Shown: positions 45,283-55,442, numbered from the stretch's first letter. The stretch: 64,000 bases of DNA from an uncultured Pseudanabaenaceae cyanobacterium (GCA_937927915.1 CALGKB010000003.1:48494-112493); one strand, 5' to 3'. Notes: generated from the sequence alone by a model not told the origin. Made by a program: numbers and translations.

Positions 45283-45402
45283 ATGAACTTCTTTGTACAA
45301 AAAGTTGCTCCCACTCTGATTTTTGCCCTCTTCCTGTTAACCCTGGTTATTGTCACCTCCCGATCGTTTCTGCCTGCAGAACTACTCCTCCCTGCCCCCT
45401 AA
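45283..45402 (+). CDS. 39-residue single-helix membrane protein
   Basis: A 39-residue peptide, MNFFVQKVAPTLIFALFLLT followed by LVIVTSRSFLPAELLLPAP. The central 19 residues form one clear membrane helix with a positive-inside flank. It lies 37 bases after the globin stop and ends just before a strong terminator, which supports expression. I do not recognise it. Its size and position close to ndhD recall the single-helix subunits of NDH-1, cytochrome b6f or the photosystems. Confidence 0.65.
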   Translation: MNFFVQKVAPTLIFALFLLTLVIVTSRSFLPAELLLPAP

Positions 45403-45410
45403 CTCTTCCC

Positions 45411-45436
45411 CCTCCCTCTTGGGGAGGATTTTTTAT
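45411..45436 (+). terminator. Rho-independent terminator after the 39-residue gene
   Basis: CCTCCC-TCTTG-GGGAGG is followed by ATTTTTTATTTT, nine bases after the stop codon. It separates the globin unit from ndhD. Confidence 0.85.
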
Positions 45437-45576
45437 TTTGTCAATAGGTAAATACTCCCATGTATTGGGGATTCTATATGATCCCCTGGTGGGAACTTGG
45501 ATTGATGTTTATGAAGAAAAGTTAAATTTTGTGAAAGAATAGAGGGTAAGTATTTACTCACAGTTTATAGAAAGCG

Positions 45577-47190
45577 ATGCAACATTTCCCTTGGCTTACA
45601 ACTATCGTTCTGTTACCGATCGGGGCGGCACTGTTGATACCGTTTTTACCGGACAAGGAAGGCAAGAGTATTCGTTGGTATAGTTTGGGTGTTGCCCTGG
45701 CAGATTTTGTCCTGATGGTCTATGCTCTATGGCAGAATTATGACCCCCAGGCAGTGGGCTGGCAGTTAGTAGACAGGATTGCTTGGTTACCGCAATTGGG
45801 GTTGTACTGGTCAGTGGGAGTTGATGGACTTTCCCTGTGGCTAGTGCTGTTGGCAGGTTTGGTGACTACCTTAGGCATATTTGCTGCTTGGCAAGTAGAC
45901 CACAAGCCCCGTCTGTTTCACTTTTTAATGTTGGTACTCTATGGTGCCCAGATTGGGGTGTTTGTTGCCAAAGATATGCTCCTGTTCTTCCTGCTGTGGG
46001 AGATTGAGTTGATTCCCGTCTATCTCCTGATTTCCATTTGGGGGGGGGCAAAGCGACGCTATGCAGCGACTAAGTTTTTACTCTATACAGCAGCCAGTTC
46101 TATTTTCATTCTCCTGTGCGGCTTAGCTATGGCATTTACAGGGGAGACTACCTTTGATGTAGCCCAGCTGGCAGTGAAGGAATATCCCCTCACCTTGCAA
46201 CTGTTCCTCTATGGGGGGTTGTTGATTGCCTTTGGGACCAAGTTGGCAGTATTTCCTCTGCATACCTGGTTGCCCGATGCCCACGGCGAAGCTTCTGCCC
46301 CTGTGTCTATGATTTTGGCGGGGGTGCTGTTGAAGATGGGGGGCTATGGTCTGGCACGGTTTAATTTGGAAGCCCTCAGCGATGCCCATATCTACTTTGC
46401 CCCTGTGCTAGCGATTTTGGGGGTAGTGAATATCATCTATGGAGCTTGTAGTTCCCTGGGGCAGGGGAATATGAAGCGACGGCTGGCTTACTCCTCTATT
46501 TCCCACATGGGGTTTGTGCTGGTGGGTTTAGCCTCCTTCTCTGATTTGGGGATGAGCGGTGCCCTCCTGCAAATGATTTCCCACGGTTTGATTGCGGCAG
46601 CTCTCTTCTACTTGGCGGGTGTGACCTATGACCGTACCCATACCCTAGCGCTGGCACAAATGGGCGGGATTGCCCGATCGATGCCCAAGACTTTTGCTCT
46701 GTTTACAGCGGCGGCGATGGCTTCTTTGGCTCTGCCGGGGATGAGTGGTTTTGCCAGCGAGTTGTCGGTGTTTGTGGGCTTTACGGGTAACGAGGTCTAC
46801 GGTAATACTTTCCGCACGGTGACAGTATTGCTGGCAGCGGTAGGTTTGATTCTCACCCCTGTTTATCTGTTGTCTATGCTACGGCAGGTGTTCTATGGTC
46901 AGCCTGTGGTAGAAATGACGCGGGAGAATGCCGGCACTAATTGTTTTGGCAACAGTTGTGCTTTGGAGCCAGAGACCATCTTCACAGATGCTAGACCTAG
47001 GGAGGTGTTTATTGCTCTCTGCTTCTTGGTGCCTGTGATTGCGGTGGGGTTATATCCCAAGCTCTGTACAACCGCTTTTGATGCCAAAACGGTCGCGATC
47101 AATGCTGAAGTGAGACAATCTTTTGCTACAAGTAAGTTACCTACCTTTGCAGTTTCCAAAGCTCCTGTGGTGGCAGAACGCCTTGACTAA
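45577..47190 (+). CDS. ndhD: NAD(P)H-quinone oxidoreductase subunit 4 (NdhD)
   Basis: A 537-residue NDH-1 proton-pumping subunit with 13-14 membrane helices. Conserved blocks are [18 protein letters not shown] (key glutamate), [37 protein letters not shown] (lysine and histidine of the pump path) and [19 protein letters not shown]. It acts in respiration and cyclic electron flow in the thylakoid membrane. Which NdhD paralogue this is cannot be fixed, as no ndhF is adjacent. A strong terminator follows. Confidence 0.95.
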   Translation: MQHFPWLTTIVLLPIGAALLIPFLPDKEGKSIRWYSLGVALADFVLMVYALWQNYDPQAVGWQLVDRIAWLPQLGLYWSVGVDGLSLWLVLLAGLVTTLGIFAAWQVDHKPRLFHFLMLVLYGAQIGVFVAKDMLLFFLLWEIELIPVYLLISIWGGAKRRYAATKFLLYTAASSIFILLCGLAMAFTGETTFDVAQLAVKEYPLTLQLFLYGGLLIAFGTKLAVFPLHTWLPDAHGEASAPVSMILAGVLLKMGGYGLARFNLEALSDAHIYFAPVLAILGVVNIIYGACSSLGQGNMKRRLAYSSISHMGFVLVGLASFSDLGMSGALLQMISHGLIAAALFYLAGVTYDRTHTLALAQMGGIARSMPKTFALFTAAAMASLALPGMSGFASELSVFVGFTGNEVYGNTFRTVTVLLAAVGLILTPVYLLSMLRQVFYGQPVVEMTRENAGTNCFGNSCALEPETIFTDARPREVFIALCFLVPVIAVGLYPKLCTTAFDAKTVAINAEVRQSFATSKLPTFAVSKAPVVAERLD

Positions 47191-47227
47191 GTGGTTCGCC
47201 CAGGGAAGACTGCGCTAGGCACAGCAG

Positions 47228-47260
47228 GAAGGGGGTGGAGTACCTGCCCTCTTCTTTTTT
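47228..47260 (+). terminator. Rho-independent terminator after ndhD
   Basis: A long imperfect stem (GAAGGGGG... / ...CCCTCTTC, about 11 pairs with three wobble pairs) ends in six T at 47255-47260. It lies 38 bases after the ndhD stop. Confidence 0.7.
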
Positions 47261-47322
47261 CGATCGATGGTTAGGGGAAATAAAGCAGACCTTCCCTCCC
47301 CCCTCCCCGCAATTCTACACGG

Positions 47323-47490
47323 TCATGCCTTGGTAACAACTGCCTCCACGATCGCTTTTCCTTGTTCCCGATCGACTTTAGTGATTGCCCAGCGCAGAGG
47401 CTCCCCTGTTTTTTTCAGCTCTTCTTCCACCTGGCTGACGGTGAGGGGTTCTTCTAGGGAAATTTCCAGTTCAATGTAGTGGGTGGTCAT
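47323..47490 (-). CDS. 55-residue small protein downstream of argD
   Basis: A 55-residue protein, MTTHYIELEISLEEPLTVSQ at the start and AITKVDREQGKAIVEAVVTKA at the end. It looks like a small alpha/beta domain with two strands and a helix (VEEELKKTGEPLRW). It begins 21 bases after argD on the same strand. I do not know its function. Codon use and the acidic-amphipathic pattern support a real gene, and the tail lies near the convergent ndhD terminator. Confidence 0.75.
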   Translation of the reverse strand: MTTHYIELEISLEEPLTVSQVEEELKKTGEPLRWAITKVDREQGKAIVEAVVTKA

Positions 47491-47510
47491 ACTCTCGCCT
47501 CCATTTTGCC

Positions 47511-48752
47511 CTATTTTACAAGACTAGCCACAGCTGCTCTGACCCGCTGGAGGGCTTGCTCGATTTCCTCTGCCGTGATGATCAGGGGGGGGACAAACCG
47601 CACTACCTTTACCCCCGCTGGCACTAGCAACAACCCCCGTTCCAAACAGGCTTGCACGATGTCTCTGGCAACCAAGGGGCTATCGGGATGGATTACTAAG
47701 CCCTGGATCAGACCCCAACCCCGCACTTGGGCAATATGGTTGGCAAAGTCTTGGGCAATACTTTCTAATCCCTGCCGCAGCTGCTGCCCCCGATCGTGGG
47801 CGTTAGCCAATAGGTTTTGCTGGAGGATTGTTTCACACACTCGCAGAGCGACATTACAGGCGAGGGGATTACCCCCAAAGGTACTGGCATGGTCCCCTGG
47901 TTCAAACACATCACAGCTGGACTTGCACACCATTGCCCCGATGGGAATGCCGCCTCCTAAGCCCTTCGCCGTAGTAAAAATGTCTGGTTCAATGCCCAGG
48001 TTTTCATAGCCCCACAGTTTGCCTGTACGCCCCATGCCTACCTGCACCTCATCCAGGATGAGAAGAATGCCCCGCTCATAGCAAAGAGAACGCACCGCCT
48101 GGAAATAGTCCCGCTCACCCGGACAGACTCCCCCTTCCCCCTGCAAAGGCTCCAATAAAATAGCACAGACGCGGTTGTGATAACGATCGAGGGCAGCTTG
48201 TAATCCCCCTAGGTCGTTATAGAGAATGTAATCAAAGCCTGTGGGCAGGGGTGTGAAATGCTTTTGATACTTGGGTTGACCAGTGGCAGTAATAGTAGCT
48301 AGGGTCCTGCCGTGGAAGCTGGCATGGGCAGAGAGAATCACAGGGTCGTCGATACCAAGCTTGACATGGGCGTACTTACGCGCCAATTTAATTGCTCCCT
48401 CGTTTGCCTCCGCGCCGGAGTTACAGAAGAAGACTCGATCGCCGCTGGAATGTTCCACCAACCACTTCGCTAAAAGTCCTTGCGCCCGCAGGTAGTAGAG
48501 GTTGGAGACATGGTGGAGCTGGTGAATTTGCTCCGTCAAAGCCTCAATTAAGGCAGGATGGGCGTGCCCCAAAGTACAGGTAGCAATGCCCGCCACAAAG
48601 TCCAAATACTCCCTGCCCTCACTGTCCCACAGGCGGCAGCCTCTCCCCCGCTCTAGGGCAATGGGAAACCTGGCATAAGTCCCCATCACATAGCGATCGA
48701 ATTCTGCAAAGTCAAAGGAGGTAGGAGTAGTTACAGTCGCCGTCTGAGTCAT
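47511..48752 (-). CDS. argD: acetylornithine aminotransferase
   Basis: A 413-residue class-III PLP transaminase of arginine synthesis. Motifs are YLDFVAGIATCTLGHAHP, FFCNSGAEANEGAIKLARKY, LLILDEVQVGMGRTGKLW and the PLP lysine in TTAKGLGGGIPIGA. The start is ATG at 48752 (MTQTATVTTPTSFD); the longer frame adds 12 residues without family support. It is 70 bases downstream of the DUF3082 gene. Confidence 0.93.
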   Translation of the reverse strand: MTQTATVTTPTSFDFAEFDRYVMGTYARFPIALERGRGCRLWDSEGREYLDFVAGIATCTLGHAHPALIEALTEQIHQLHHVSNLYYLRAQGLLAKWLVEHSSGDRVFFCNSGAEANEGAIKLARKYAHVKLGIDDPVILSAHASFHGRTLATITATGQPKYQKHFTPLPTGFDYILYNDLGGLQAALDRYHNRVCAILLEPLQGEGGVCPGERDYFQAVRSLCYERGILLILDEVQVGMGRTGKLWGYENLGIEPDIFTTAKGLGGGIPIGAMVCKSSCDVFEPGDHASTFGGNPLACNVALRVCETILQQNLLANAHDRGQQLRQGLESIAQDFANHIAQVRGWGLIQGLVIHPDSPLVARDIVQACLERGLLLVPAGVKVVRFVPPLIITAEEIEQALQRVRAAVASLVK

Positions 48753-48822
48753 AGGGAGATAGGCAAAGGACGAGACCATTATAGGCAAAAAGCCCCAGGA
48801 GAAGGTAGCCAGTTTAGCAAAT

Positions 48823-49095
48823 TTACTCCCCCTTGGCAGAAAATGCCTGTCTGATTGTCAGCAGCACTAGCCCCAGCGCCACCATGCCAAATACCATAGT
48901 GCCCCCCGTTCCCACTGCCAGCAGGGCACTGCGCACCACCACACTCAAGCGAAAGGCTATGGTATTGCCCGCAATAGGATTGACTGCTAGTTTTTCCCCC
49001 ATCGTGCTGGTCAACCAATAGAGAGCCAGGGCTATAACAAAGGCGATACCAGCACCTGTTAAATTGCGTAGGGGTTTTGGAGATTCATCCATCAT
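48823..49095 (-). CDS. DUF3082 small membrane protein
   Basis: A 90-residue protein with two hydrophobic helices (IAFVIALALYWLTSTMG and TMVFGMVALGLVLLTIRQAF) and the PLRNLTGAGIA start of DUF3082, a cyanobacterial family with no known role. It is divergent from lepA and co-directional with argD. Confidence 0.8.
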   Translation of the reverse strand: MMDESPKPLRNLTGAGIAFVIALALYWLTSTMGEKLAVNPIAGNTIAFRLSVVVRSALLAVGTGGTMVFGMVALGLVLLTIRQAFSAKGE

Positions 49096-49219
49096 CAGTC
49101 AGAGAGTCTTTCTTTTATCATAGCGATCGGTTAAACCATGGTTTAAGTTTTTGCCAGGTGGGTCATATCTCCCCTGCAGTTGTTGTAACATAACCTATAA
49201 GTTCCCCAAGGTAACTCCT

Positions 49220-51034
49220 ATGACCGCTGTTGCTGTTTCTCGTATCCGTAACTTCTGCATCATTGCCCACATCGATCACGGCAAATCAACCTTAGCCGAT
49301 CGTCTATTGGAATTTACGGGGACAGTGTCGCAGCGGGAAATGAAGGAGCAATTCCTGGACAACATGGAACTGGAGCGGGAGCGGGGGATCACGATCAAAC
49401 TGCAAGCTGCCCGTATGACCTACAAAGCAGATGACGGCGATGTCTATGTCCTCAATCTCATTGACACACCAGGGCACGTCGACTTTTCCTATGAGGTTTC
49501 CCGTTCTCTTGCTGCCTGTGAGGGGGCGCTGTTGGTGGTGGATGCCTCCCAGGGGGTAGAAGCCCAGACTCTGGCAAATGTCTATCTGGCTATTGAAAAT
49601 GACCTGGAGATTATCCCTGTCCTCAACAAGATTGACTTGCCCAGCGCCGAACCCGATCGGGTGAAACAGGAAATCGAAGAGCTGATTGGTCTCGATTGCT
49701 CCCAAGCCATTTTAGCCTCGGCAAAGGAAGGGATCGGCATCAAAGAGATTTTGGAAGCGATCGTAAAACAAGTGCCCCCCCCCAGGGATACGGTGACGGA
49801 GCCGCTAAGGGCATTGATTTTTGACAGCTACTATGATGCCTATCGGGGGGTAATTGTCTATTTTCGCGTCATGGACGGGGAAGTGAAAAAGGGCGACAAA
49901 ATCAAGTTCATGGCATCGGGGCGGGAGTACGAAATTACAGAATTGGGGGTGATGACTCCCCATCAGGTACAGGTAGACAGTCTCCATGCGGGGGAAGTGG
50001 GTTACCTAGCCGCTGCCATCAAAACAGTGGAGCACGCGCGGGTGGGGGATACGATTACCCTTGCCCTCAATCCTGCCGCAACACCCCTAGAAGGCTACGA
50101 AGAAGCAAAACCGATGGTCTTTTGTGGGATGTTTCCTGTGGATGCGGACCAGTTTGAGGAGTTGCGGGAAGCCCTGGAGAAGTTGAAACTCAATGATGCG
50201 GCTTTACACTACGAGCCAGAAACTTCCAGTGCCATGGGCTTTGGTTTTCGCTGCGGCTTCCTGGGGCTGTTGCACATGGAGATTGTGCAGGAGCGTTTGG
50301 AAAGGGAATACAATCTCAATCTGATCATCACGGCGCCGACGGTGGTCTACAAAGTGGTGGATAACAAGGGGAATGTGTTAATGATTGACAATCCCAGTGA
50401 GTTACCCCCTCCCCACGAACGCCAGTCCATCGAAGAACCCTACGTGCAGGTGGAAATTATGATGCCCAAGGACTACATCGGCACGATCATGGAACTGTGC
50501 GAAAATCGCCGTGGGATTTACAAAGAAATGAAATATCTCAATGCCGATCGGGTCACTCTCATCTATGAACTGCCCTTGGCAGAAATTGTCACCGACTTCT
50601 TTGACCAGATGAAATCCCGCTCGAAGGGCTATGCCAGTATGGAGTATCACATGATTGGCTATCGTCCCAACGACCTAGTGCGGCTGGATATTTTAGTAAA
50701 TGAAGAGCCGGTGGATTCCTTAGCCACGATCGTGCATCGGGACAAGGCTTATTATGTGGGGAAGGCACTGGTGACTAAGCTGAAGGAGTTGATTCCCCGT
50801 CATCAGTTCCAGATTCCCATTCAGGCGGCGGTGGGGAGCAAAATCTTGTCACGGGAAAATATCCCTGCTCTGCGCAAAAACGTGTTGGCTAAGTGCTACG
50901 GCGGTGACATCACGCGCAAGAAGAAACTGCTGGAGAAGCAAAAGGAAGGGAAAAAGCGCATGAAGGCGGTGGGGAGTGTGGATGTACCGCAGGAGGCGTT
51001 TATGGCAATTCTGCAACTTAATTCTGAGGGGTGA
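49220..51034 (+). CDS. lepA: elongation factor 4 (LepA)
   Basis: A 604-residue translational GTPase that acts on stalled ribosomes. It shows [65 protein letters not shown] and the LepA-specific C-terminal domain (REAFMA-like end, [11 protein letters not shown]). I start at the ATG at 49220 ([11 protein letters not shown]), 23 residues inside the long frame, as the first part of that frame has no family resemblance and contains four cysteines. Confidence 0.96.
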   Translation: MTAVAVSRIRNFCIIAHIDHGKSTLADRLLEFTGTVSQREMKEQFLDNMELERERGITIKLQAARMTYKADDGDVYVLNLIDTPGHVDFSYEVSRSLAACEGALLVVDASQGVEAQTLANVYLAIENDLEIIPVLNKIDLPSAEPDRVKQEIEELIGLDCSQAILASAKEGIGIKEILEAIVKQVPPPRDTVTEPLRALIFDSYYDAYRGVIVYFRVMDGEVKKGDKIKFMASGREYEITELGVMTPHQVQVDSLHAGEVGYLAAAIKTVEHARVGDTITLALNPAATPLEGYEEAKPMVFCGMFPVDADQFEELREALEKLKLNDAALHYEPETSSAMGFGFRCGFLGLLHMEIVQERLEREYNLNLIITAPTVVYKVVDNKGNVLMIDNPSELPPPHERQSIEEPYVQVEIMMPKDYIGTIMELCENRRGIYKEMKYLNADRVTLIYELPLAEIVTDFFDQMKSRSKGYASMEYHMIGYRPNDLVRLDILVNEEPVDSLATIVHRDKAYYVGKALVTKLKELIPRHQFQIPIQAAVGSKILSRENIPALRKNVLAKCYGGDITRKKKLLEKQKEGKKRMKAVGSVDVPQEAFMAILQLNSEG

Positions 51035-51086
51035 TTTGCAGGGGTAGACGGCACCGTAGGATAGGGTTAACTCTTCCCTGAACACT

Positions 51087-51848
51087 ATGGTTACTCCCCT
51101 GTTTGCCCTGGCTAGCTGGCAGTACTTTGCCCCGTGGGATTGGTGGCGTATTGTACATCCCAGTGTGGCAGTAGTTTTTGTCTTTCCTATCATTGGTGTT
51201 GTTGTACATTTTGCCTGGTTGACACGCCAAAGACGGTTAGAGGAAAAGGCAAACATTCCCCCCAGTTCTGGTGGGGACCACTTGCGCTTTGGTAAACTCC
51301 TGACCGCCGCTGTAGTTGGTAGCTGTCTTTTAGGTCTTCTCCATCCCACTGTCAAATACATCTACAAAAACGACCTCTGGCATAAACAACCCTTCCATGT
51401 GGTCTTTCTGTTGTTGATGTTTATTTTCACGATCGGTTCTCTCGTTATTCTTTACCGAGCCAAGGGAATAGTCCCCCGTTATGGTTTTGCCGCTTTAACC
51501 AGTGGGGGGGTGTTGGTGTTGGGCTTTCAGGATTTACTCCTCAAGAGGGAGGGGTTTGGGGCAATCTTTCGCCGCGATAACGAGTGGTACCTCTCCCACT
51601 TCTACTTTGGCACTGTGGTCACAATTCTGATGGTCATTTCTTTAGCGATCGTACCTGAGATTTACCGCGATCGGAGCCATCGCCTGCGCATTCTGCATAC
51701 TGTGGTGAACACCTTTGCTGTTATTCTGTTTATTGGTCAGGGCTTTACAGGGGCGCGGGACTTGCTAGAGATTCCTTTAAGCTGGCAGGAGCCTGCTATC
51801 TGGAGCTGTGACTTTCAAAATCGTGTGTGTGGGGGACAAGGTAAATGA
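51087..51848 (+). CDS. DUF4079 membrane protein
   Basis: A 253-residue protein with about six hydrophobic helices and several histidines in or near them (RIVHPSVAVVFVFP, LLHPTVKYIYK, SHFYFG, LRILHTVVNT), the layout of a cytochrome b561-like haem or copper-binding membrane protein. The DUF4079 family is cyanobacterial. Its 3' end overlaps the DsbA-like gene by four bases (ATGA), which links it to exported-protein redox chemistry. The haem link is inference. Confidence 0.8.
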   Translation: MVTPLFALASWQYFAPWDWWRIVHPSVAVVFVFPIIGVVVHFAWLTRQRRLEEKANIPPSSGGDHLRFGKLLTAAVVGSCLLGLLHPTVKYIYKNDLWHKQPFHVVFLLLMFIFTIGSLVILYRAKGIVPRYGFAALTSGGVLVLGFQDLLLKREGFGAIFRRDNEWYLSHFYFGTVVTILMVISLAIVPEIYRDRSHRLRILHTVVNTFAVILFIGQGFTGARDLLEIPLSWQEPAIWSCDFQNRVCGGQGK

Positions 51849-52576
51849 AGGTCATCCAGCGTTTGTTGTTGTTAGTTTGTCTGGTGTTTCTCTGCTGGGG
51901 ATGTGGCAATGCCCAGCCCAAACTATCGGATGCGGAATTGGAAGCGAAGGTGGTGGAGGTGATAAAGAAAAATCCCCAGATAATCATAGAGTCGGTGCAA
52001 AAATACCAGGAGGAACAAGCAAGGGTACAAACACAACAGCGCTTTCAACAGGTGGTGGGACAGCCTGCTAATATCATTCGGCAATCCCCGGTGACTGGCA
52101 GCCCCGATCGGAAGATTGTTTTGGCAGAGTTTTCCGATTTTCAATGTCCTTTTTGCGCCCGCGCCCATGGCACCGTCAAACAATTCATGGAGAAGCATAA
52201 GAGCACAGTTACCCTTACCTACAAACATTTTCCTTTGACTAGTATTCACCCTGAAGCCCTGCCAGCAGCAAAAGCAAGTTGGGCAGCACAACAGCAAAAC
52301 AAATTTTGGGAATTCCACGATCAACTATTTACCCAACAACAAAAACTAGGGGAGGAATTGTATGTACAACTGGCAGAGAATTTGGGTTTAGATGTGGAGA
52401 GATTTAATCAAGACCGCCAAAGTCAAGCGGCAGAAGATGCTGTAGTAGCGGACTTTAATTTGGGCAGGGAATTGGGGATTCAGGGTACGCCTGCCTTCTT
52501 TATGAACGATCGGTTTATTGCGGGGGCAGTATCTTTGCAGGAACTAGAGCAATTGTTAGCGGAGGTAAACAAGTAA
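51845..52576 (+). CDS. DsbA-family thioredoxin-like exported protein
   Basis: A 243-residue protein with an N-terminal hydrophobic segment (LLLLVCLVFLCWGCGNAQ) that may be a lipoprotein signal, with Cys20 as the modified residue, although the lipobox is not standard. A helical linker (about 25-75) precedes a DsbA domain with active site CPFC (FSDFQCPFCARAHGTV) and cis-proline loop GIQGTPAFFM. It should oxidise or shuffle disulfides in exported proteins. It is coupled to DUF4079 upstream and the DNA methylase nine bases downstream. Confidence 0.88.
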   Translation: MKVIQRLLLLVCLVFLCWGCGNAQPKLSDAELEAKVVEVIKKNPQIIIESVQKYQEEQARVQTQQRFQQVVGQPANIIRQSPVTGSPDRKIVLAEFSDFQCPFCARAHGTVKQFMEKHKSTVTLTYKHFPLTSIHPEALPAAKASWAAQQQNKFWEFHDQLFTQQQKLGEELYVQLAENLGLDVERFNQDRQSQAAEDAVVADFNLGRELGIQGTPAFFMNDRFIAGAVSLQELEQLLAEVNK

Positions 52577-52585
52577 ATTAGCCCG

Positions 52586-53512
52586 GTGGCGACGAAAGTA
52601 ACGGCAAAGCCATTTATTAAGTGGGCGGGGGGTAAGACGCAGTTACTGGAGCAATTGGCTAATTACTATCCCCCCCAACTGCAGGAGGGCAAAATTAAAA
52701 CCTACATTGAGCCATTTTTAGGGAGTGGGGCTGTATTTTTACATATCGCCCAGCAATACCCCCTAGAGCAGGTATATCTCTTTGATGTGAATAGGGATTT
52801 GATTCTTACTTACTTAGTGATCCAACAACGCCCCGATGATTTGCTCTCCATCCTCGACCAGTATCAAAAACAATTTCATTGCACCCCCCCAGAGAAACGC
52901 CGCCAGTTATTTCTCAGTATCAGGCAAGCATTTAACAGCAACCGATCGGGTATAGATTATAGCGTAGCAAACAGTCAGCACCGCGGGATTGTGCGGGCAG
53001 CCCAATTTATCTTCCTTAACAAAACTTGCTATAATGGTCTTTTCCGTCTCAATTCTAAGGGGGAATTTAATGTGCCCTATGGTCGTTATAGTAACCCTAA
53101 AATTTGTGACCCCTCCAATATCTATGCCGTAGCAGCAGTTTTGCAGCAAGCACAAATATACTATGGCACCTATAGTGACTGTTGGGAGTTAGTGACGGCA
53201 GATACTTTTGTTTATTTTGACCCCCCCTACCGCCCCCTCAGTGCCACGGCTAATTTCACCACCTACACAGGCGTAGAATTTACTGACCGGCACCAACTAG
53301 AACTAGCCCATTTCTTTAGGGAACTAGACAGAGAAAAAAAGGCAAAATTGATGTTGTCCAACTCTGACCCCCAGGATGATTTCTTTGCCCAAGCTTTTGG
53401 GGGTTATAACATCTACCGCGTCTTGGCTAGTAGGGCTGTCAATTCTAACAGCGCCAAACGGGGTAAAATCACCGAACTAGTAATTACTAATTACAACCCG
53501 ATCGTTGACTAA
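52586..53512 (+). CDS. Dam-type DNA adenine methyltransferase
   Basis: A 308-residue class-alpha (D12) N6-adenine methyltransferase. The AdoMet motifs are FIKWAGGKTQLL and YIEPFLGSGAVF; the catalytic DPPY is in VYFDPPYRPLS. The size and motif order fit the Dam family, which methylates GATC. No restriction endonuclease is adjacent, so it is probably solitary, like the GATC methylase M.Ssp6803III of Synechocystis. The start is GTG at 52586 without a clear ribosome-binding site. It overlaps the Usp gene on the other strand by four bases. GATC lies at the centre of the abundant CGATCG. Confidence 0.9.
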   Translation: MATKVTAKPFIKWAGGKTQLLEQLANYYPPQLQEGKIKTYIEPFLGSGAVFLHIAQQYPLEQVYLFDVNRDLILTYLVIQQRPDDLLSILDQYQKQFHCTPPEKRRQLFLSIRQAFNSNRSGIDYSVANSQHRGIVRAAQFIFLNKTCYNGLFRLNSKGEFNVPYGRYSNPKICDPSNIYAVAAVLQQAQIYYGTYSDCWELVTADTFVYFDPPYRPLSATANFTTYTGVEFTDRHQLELAHFFRELDREKKAKLMLSNSDPQDDFFAQAFGGYNIYRVLASRAVNSNSAKRGKITELVITNYNPIVD

Positions 53513-54009
53513 CTCTTTTCCGTCATCATTTGGGGTAGCTTCACAACCAGAACAGAACACTTGGAATTGTGGAGGACATAATTACTGGCACTGCCTTGAA
53601 TCAGTTCACTAATACCCTTCAACCCCCGGTGTCCCATGACAATTAAATCTGCCTGCCATTCCTCTGCCACTTCACAGATAGTACGCCCTGGGCTGCCGTA
53701 ATTTTGGCTATATTCTGCTACTACTCCCTTTGCCCTCGCCTGATTGGTCAAATTTTCCAAGCGTCCCCTAGTACTAGCTAAGACCTGTTCCCATTCCTTG
53801 CGGTACTTTTGCATCAAATCGTCATACAAAGCGGGGTAATAATCAAGGGTGGAAATGCCATGAAATACCGGTCCGTATTCTTCTTCCGGGGAGAGGACAT
53901 GGAGCAAGCGCAACTCACTTTTGTTTAACTCTGCTAATTCCAGGGCTTGGGCAAATACCTTATCCCCCCTGGGGTTATTCTCGATCGCTGCCAAGATTTT
54001 TTTGTACAT
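53509..54009 (-). CDS. universal stress protein (UspA family), second copy
   Basis: A 166-residue Usp protein, MYKKILAAIENNPRGDKVFAQ at the start and LIVMGHRGLKGISELIQGSASNYVLHNSKCSVLVV at the end, with the ATP-binding G-x2-G-x9-GS pattern. It differs clearly from the Usp at 19126. The ATG at 54009 is preferred, as the family starts MYKKIL and GGAGG lies just before it. It ends in a four-base overlap with the convergent Dam gene. Confidence 0.9.
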   Translation of the reverse strand: MYKKILAAIENNPRGDKVFAQALELAELNKSELRLLHVLSPEEEYGPVFHGISTLDYYPALYDDLMQKYRKEWEQVLASTRGRLENLTNQARAKGVVAEYSQNYGSPGRTICEVAEEWQADLIVMGHRGLKGISELIQGSASNYVLHNSKCSVLVVKLPQMMTEKS

Positions 54010-54122
54010 AATTCCCCCCTCCTTACTCCCATTTTTTTTAGTGTAAAACTTTCTGCCTACAGTGACAGTCAACTTTTGTAAAGACATGGGCTATAATCAA
54101 AACTATTGTTTTGTGCAAAGTT

Positions 54123-55433
54123 ATGGTGCAGACGATTCTCTCCCAACTACTCGATCGGGTGGGTTCCCTAGTGCAGGAGGCGGAGGCTTTTTACTTGCAC
54201 ACGGAAGATACGCCCATTGAGTTTGAAAATAACCGCCTCAAAAGTCTGCAAACGAAGGCTAGTGAGGGCATTGCTCTGCGGGTGAGAGTAAACGATCGCA
54301 TTGGTTTTGCCAGTACCACTGATACCAATCGCCTGGAGGATTTAATAGAGGCAGCTATCCAAACAGCAACGATCGGGGAAGAAGCAACCTTCCATTTTGC
54401 GAAGGACAATTGCACTGACAATGCTGTGGCAGCAGAGGAGTGGCAACCACCTTCCTTTGCCAAATTAGTGGCGGTGGGGGAGCGGTTGATCGAGGGTGTG
54501 CGGGCATACAACCCAGAGATCATGGTCAGCGTTGATTTGCACAGCCGTTCTCTCCACAAGGCTTTAGCCACTACAGGGGGGACGTTCACGGAGCAACGCT
54601 GGCAGACGGTCAGTTGTACCCTGGGGGGAAATTTGGTTCAAGGGGAGGACTTCCTCCAGATTTATGAGTACGATGCGGTGCGGCAGGGAGAACCCAACTA
54701 CGATGCTATCCTAGAGCGACTGCTCCAAAAATATCGCTGGGCGGAGAAGATTACTGCCGTAGAAAGTGGGGCTATGCCCGTGCTATTTACTCCCCGCGCC
54801 GTGGGCAGTGTGATCGGGGGGCTGTTTGATACGGTTCTCTCAGGGCAAACGGTGGCACAAAAGGCTTCCCCCCTGGCGGACAAAGTGGGAGAGAAATTAT
54901 TTGATACGCGATTGACGGTCTATGAAGACCCCACGATCGGGGTCAGTGCCTGCTCTATGGACGATGAGGGTACACCGACGCAAAGGAAGACGTTTATCGA
55001 GGGGGGTGTAGTACGGGGCTTTTATTGGGACAGGAAGTGGGCGGCTAAGGCAGGGACAACCTCTACAGGCAATGGTTTCCGATCGGGGTTGAGTCGTCCT
55101 AGTCCCAATACCTGCAATCTCTGTTTTGCTCCAGGCAAGACTCCCTACCCTGACCTCCTGCAACAGCTGGGTACGGGTTTGATTGTGGAGCAGGTTTTGG
55201 GGGCAGGGCAATCCAATCAGTTGGCGGGGGAATTTTCCGTCAATCTTGCCCTTGGTTACAAGGTTGTAGGTGGCGAAATCCTAGGGCGCGTAAAAAATAC
55301 GATGGTAGCGGGCAGTATCTTTGAGGCTTTTAACCAGCTAGTAGACCTCAGCAGCGAGCGGGAACTAGTGGCGGGCAATAGCCTGCTGCCTGCTATCCTC
55401 TTCGAGCGGTTGGGAGTAGCCGCCAAGAGCTAA
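54123..55433 (+). CDS. TldD/PmbA-family metalloprotease-like protein (TldE type)
   Basis: A 436-residue protein of the TldD/PmbA family, which forms heterodimers that degrade unfolded or modified peptides and mature some bacteriocins. Features are IEFENNRLKSLQTKASEGIALRV, VRGFYWDRKWAAKAGTTSTGNGFRSGLSRPSPNTCNL and the C-terminal LALGYKVVGGEILGRVKNTMVAG. The HExxxH of TldD proper is absent, so it is the PmbA/TldE partner. I start at the ATG at 54123; the TTG at 54111 adds only MCKV. Confidence 0.88.
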   Translation: MVQTILSQLLDRVGSLVQEAEAFYLHTEDTPIEFENNRLKSLQTKASEGIALRVRVNDRIGFASTTDTNRLEDLIEAAIQTATIGEEATFHFAKDNCTDNAVAAEEWQPPSFAKLVAVGERLIEGVRAYNPEIMVSVDLHSRSLHKALATTGGTFTEQRWQTVSCTLGGNLVQGEDFLQIYEYDAVRQGEPNYDAILERLLQKYRWAEKITAVESGAMPVLFTPRAVGSVIGGLFDTVLSGQTVAQKASPLADKVGEKLFDTRLTVYEDPTIGVSACSMDDEGTPTQRKTFIEGGVVRGFYWDRKWAAKAGTTSTGNGFRSGLSRPSPNTCNLCFAPGKTPYPDLLQQLGTGLIVEQVLGAGQSNQLAGEFSVNLALGYKVVGGEILGRVKNTMVAGSIFEAFNQLVDLSSERELVAGNSLLPAILFERLGVAAKS

Positions 55434-55442
55434 AAACAGGTA

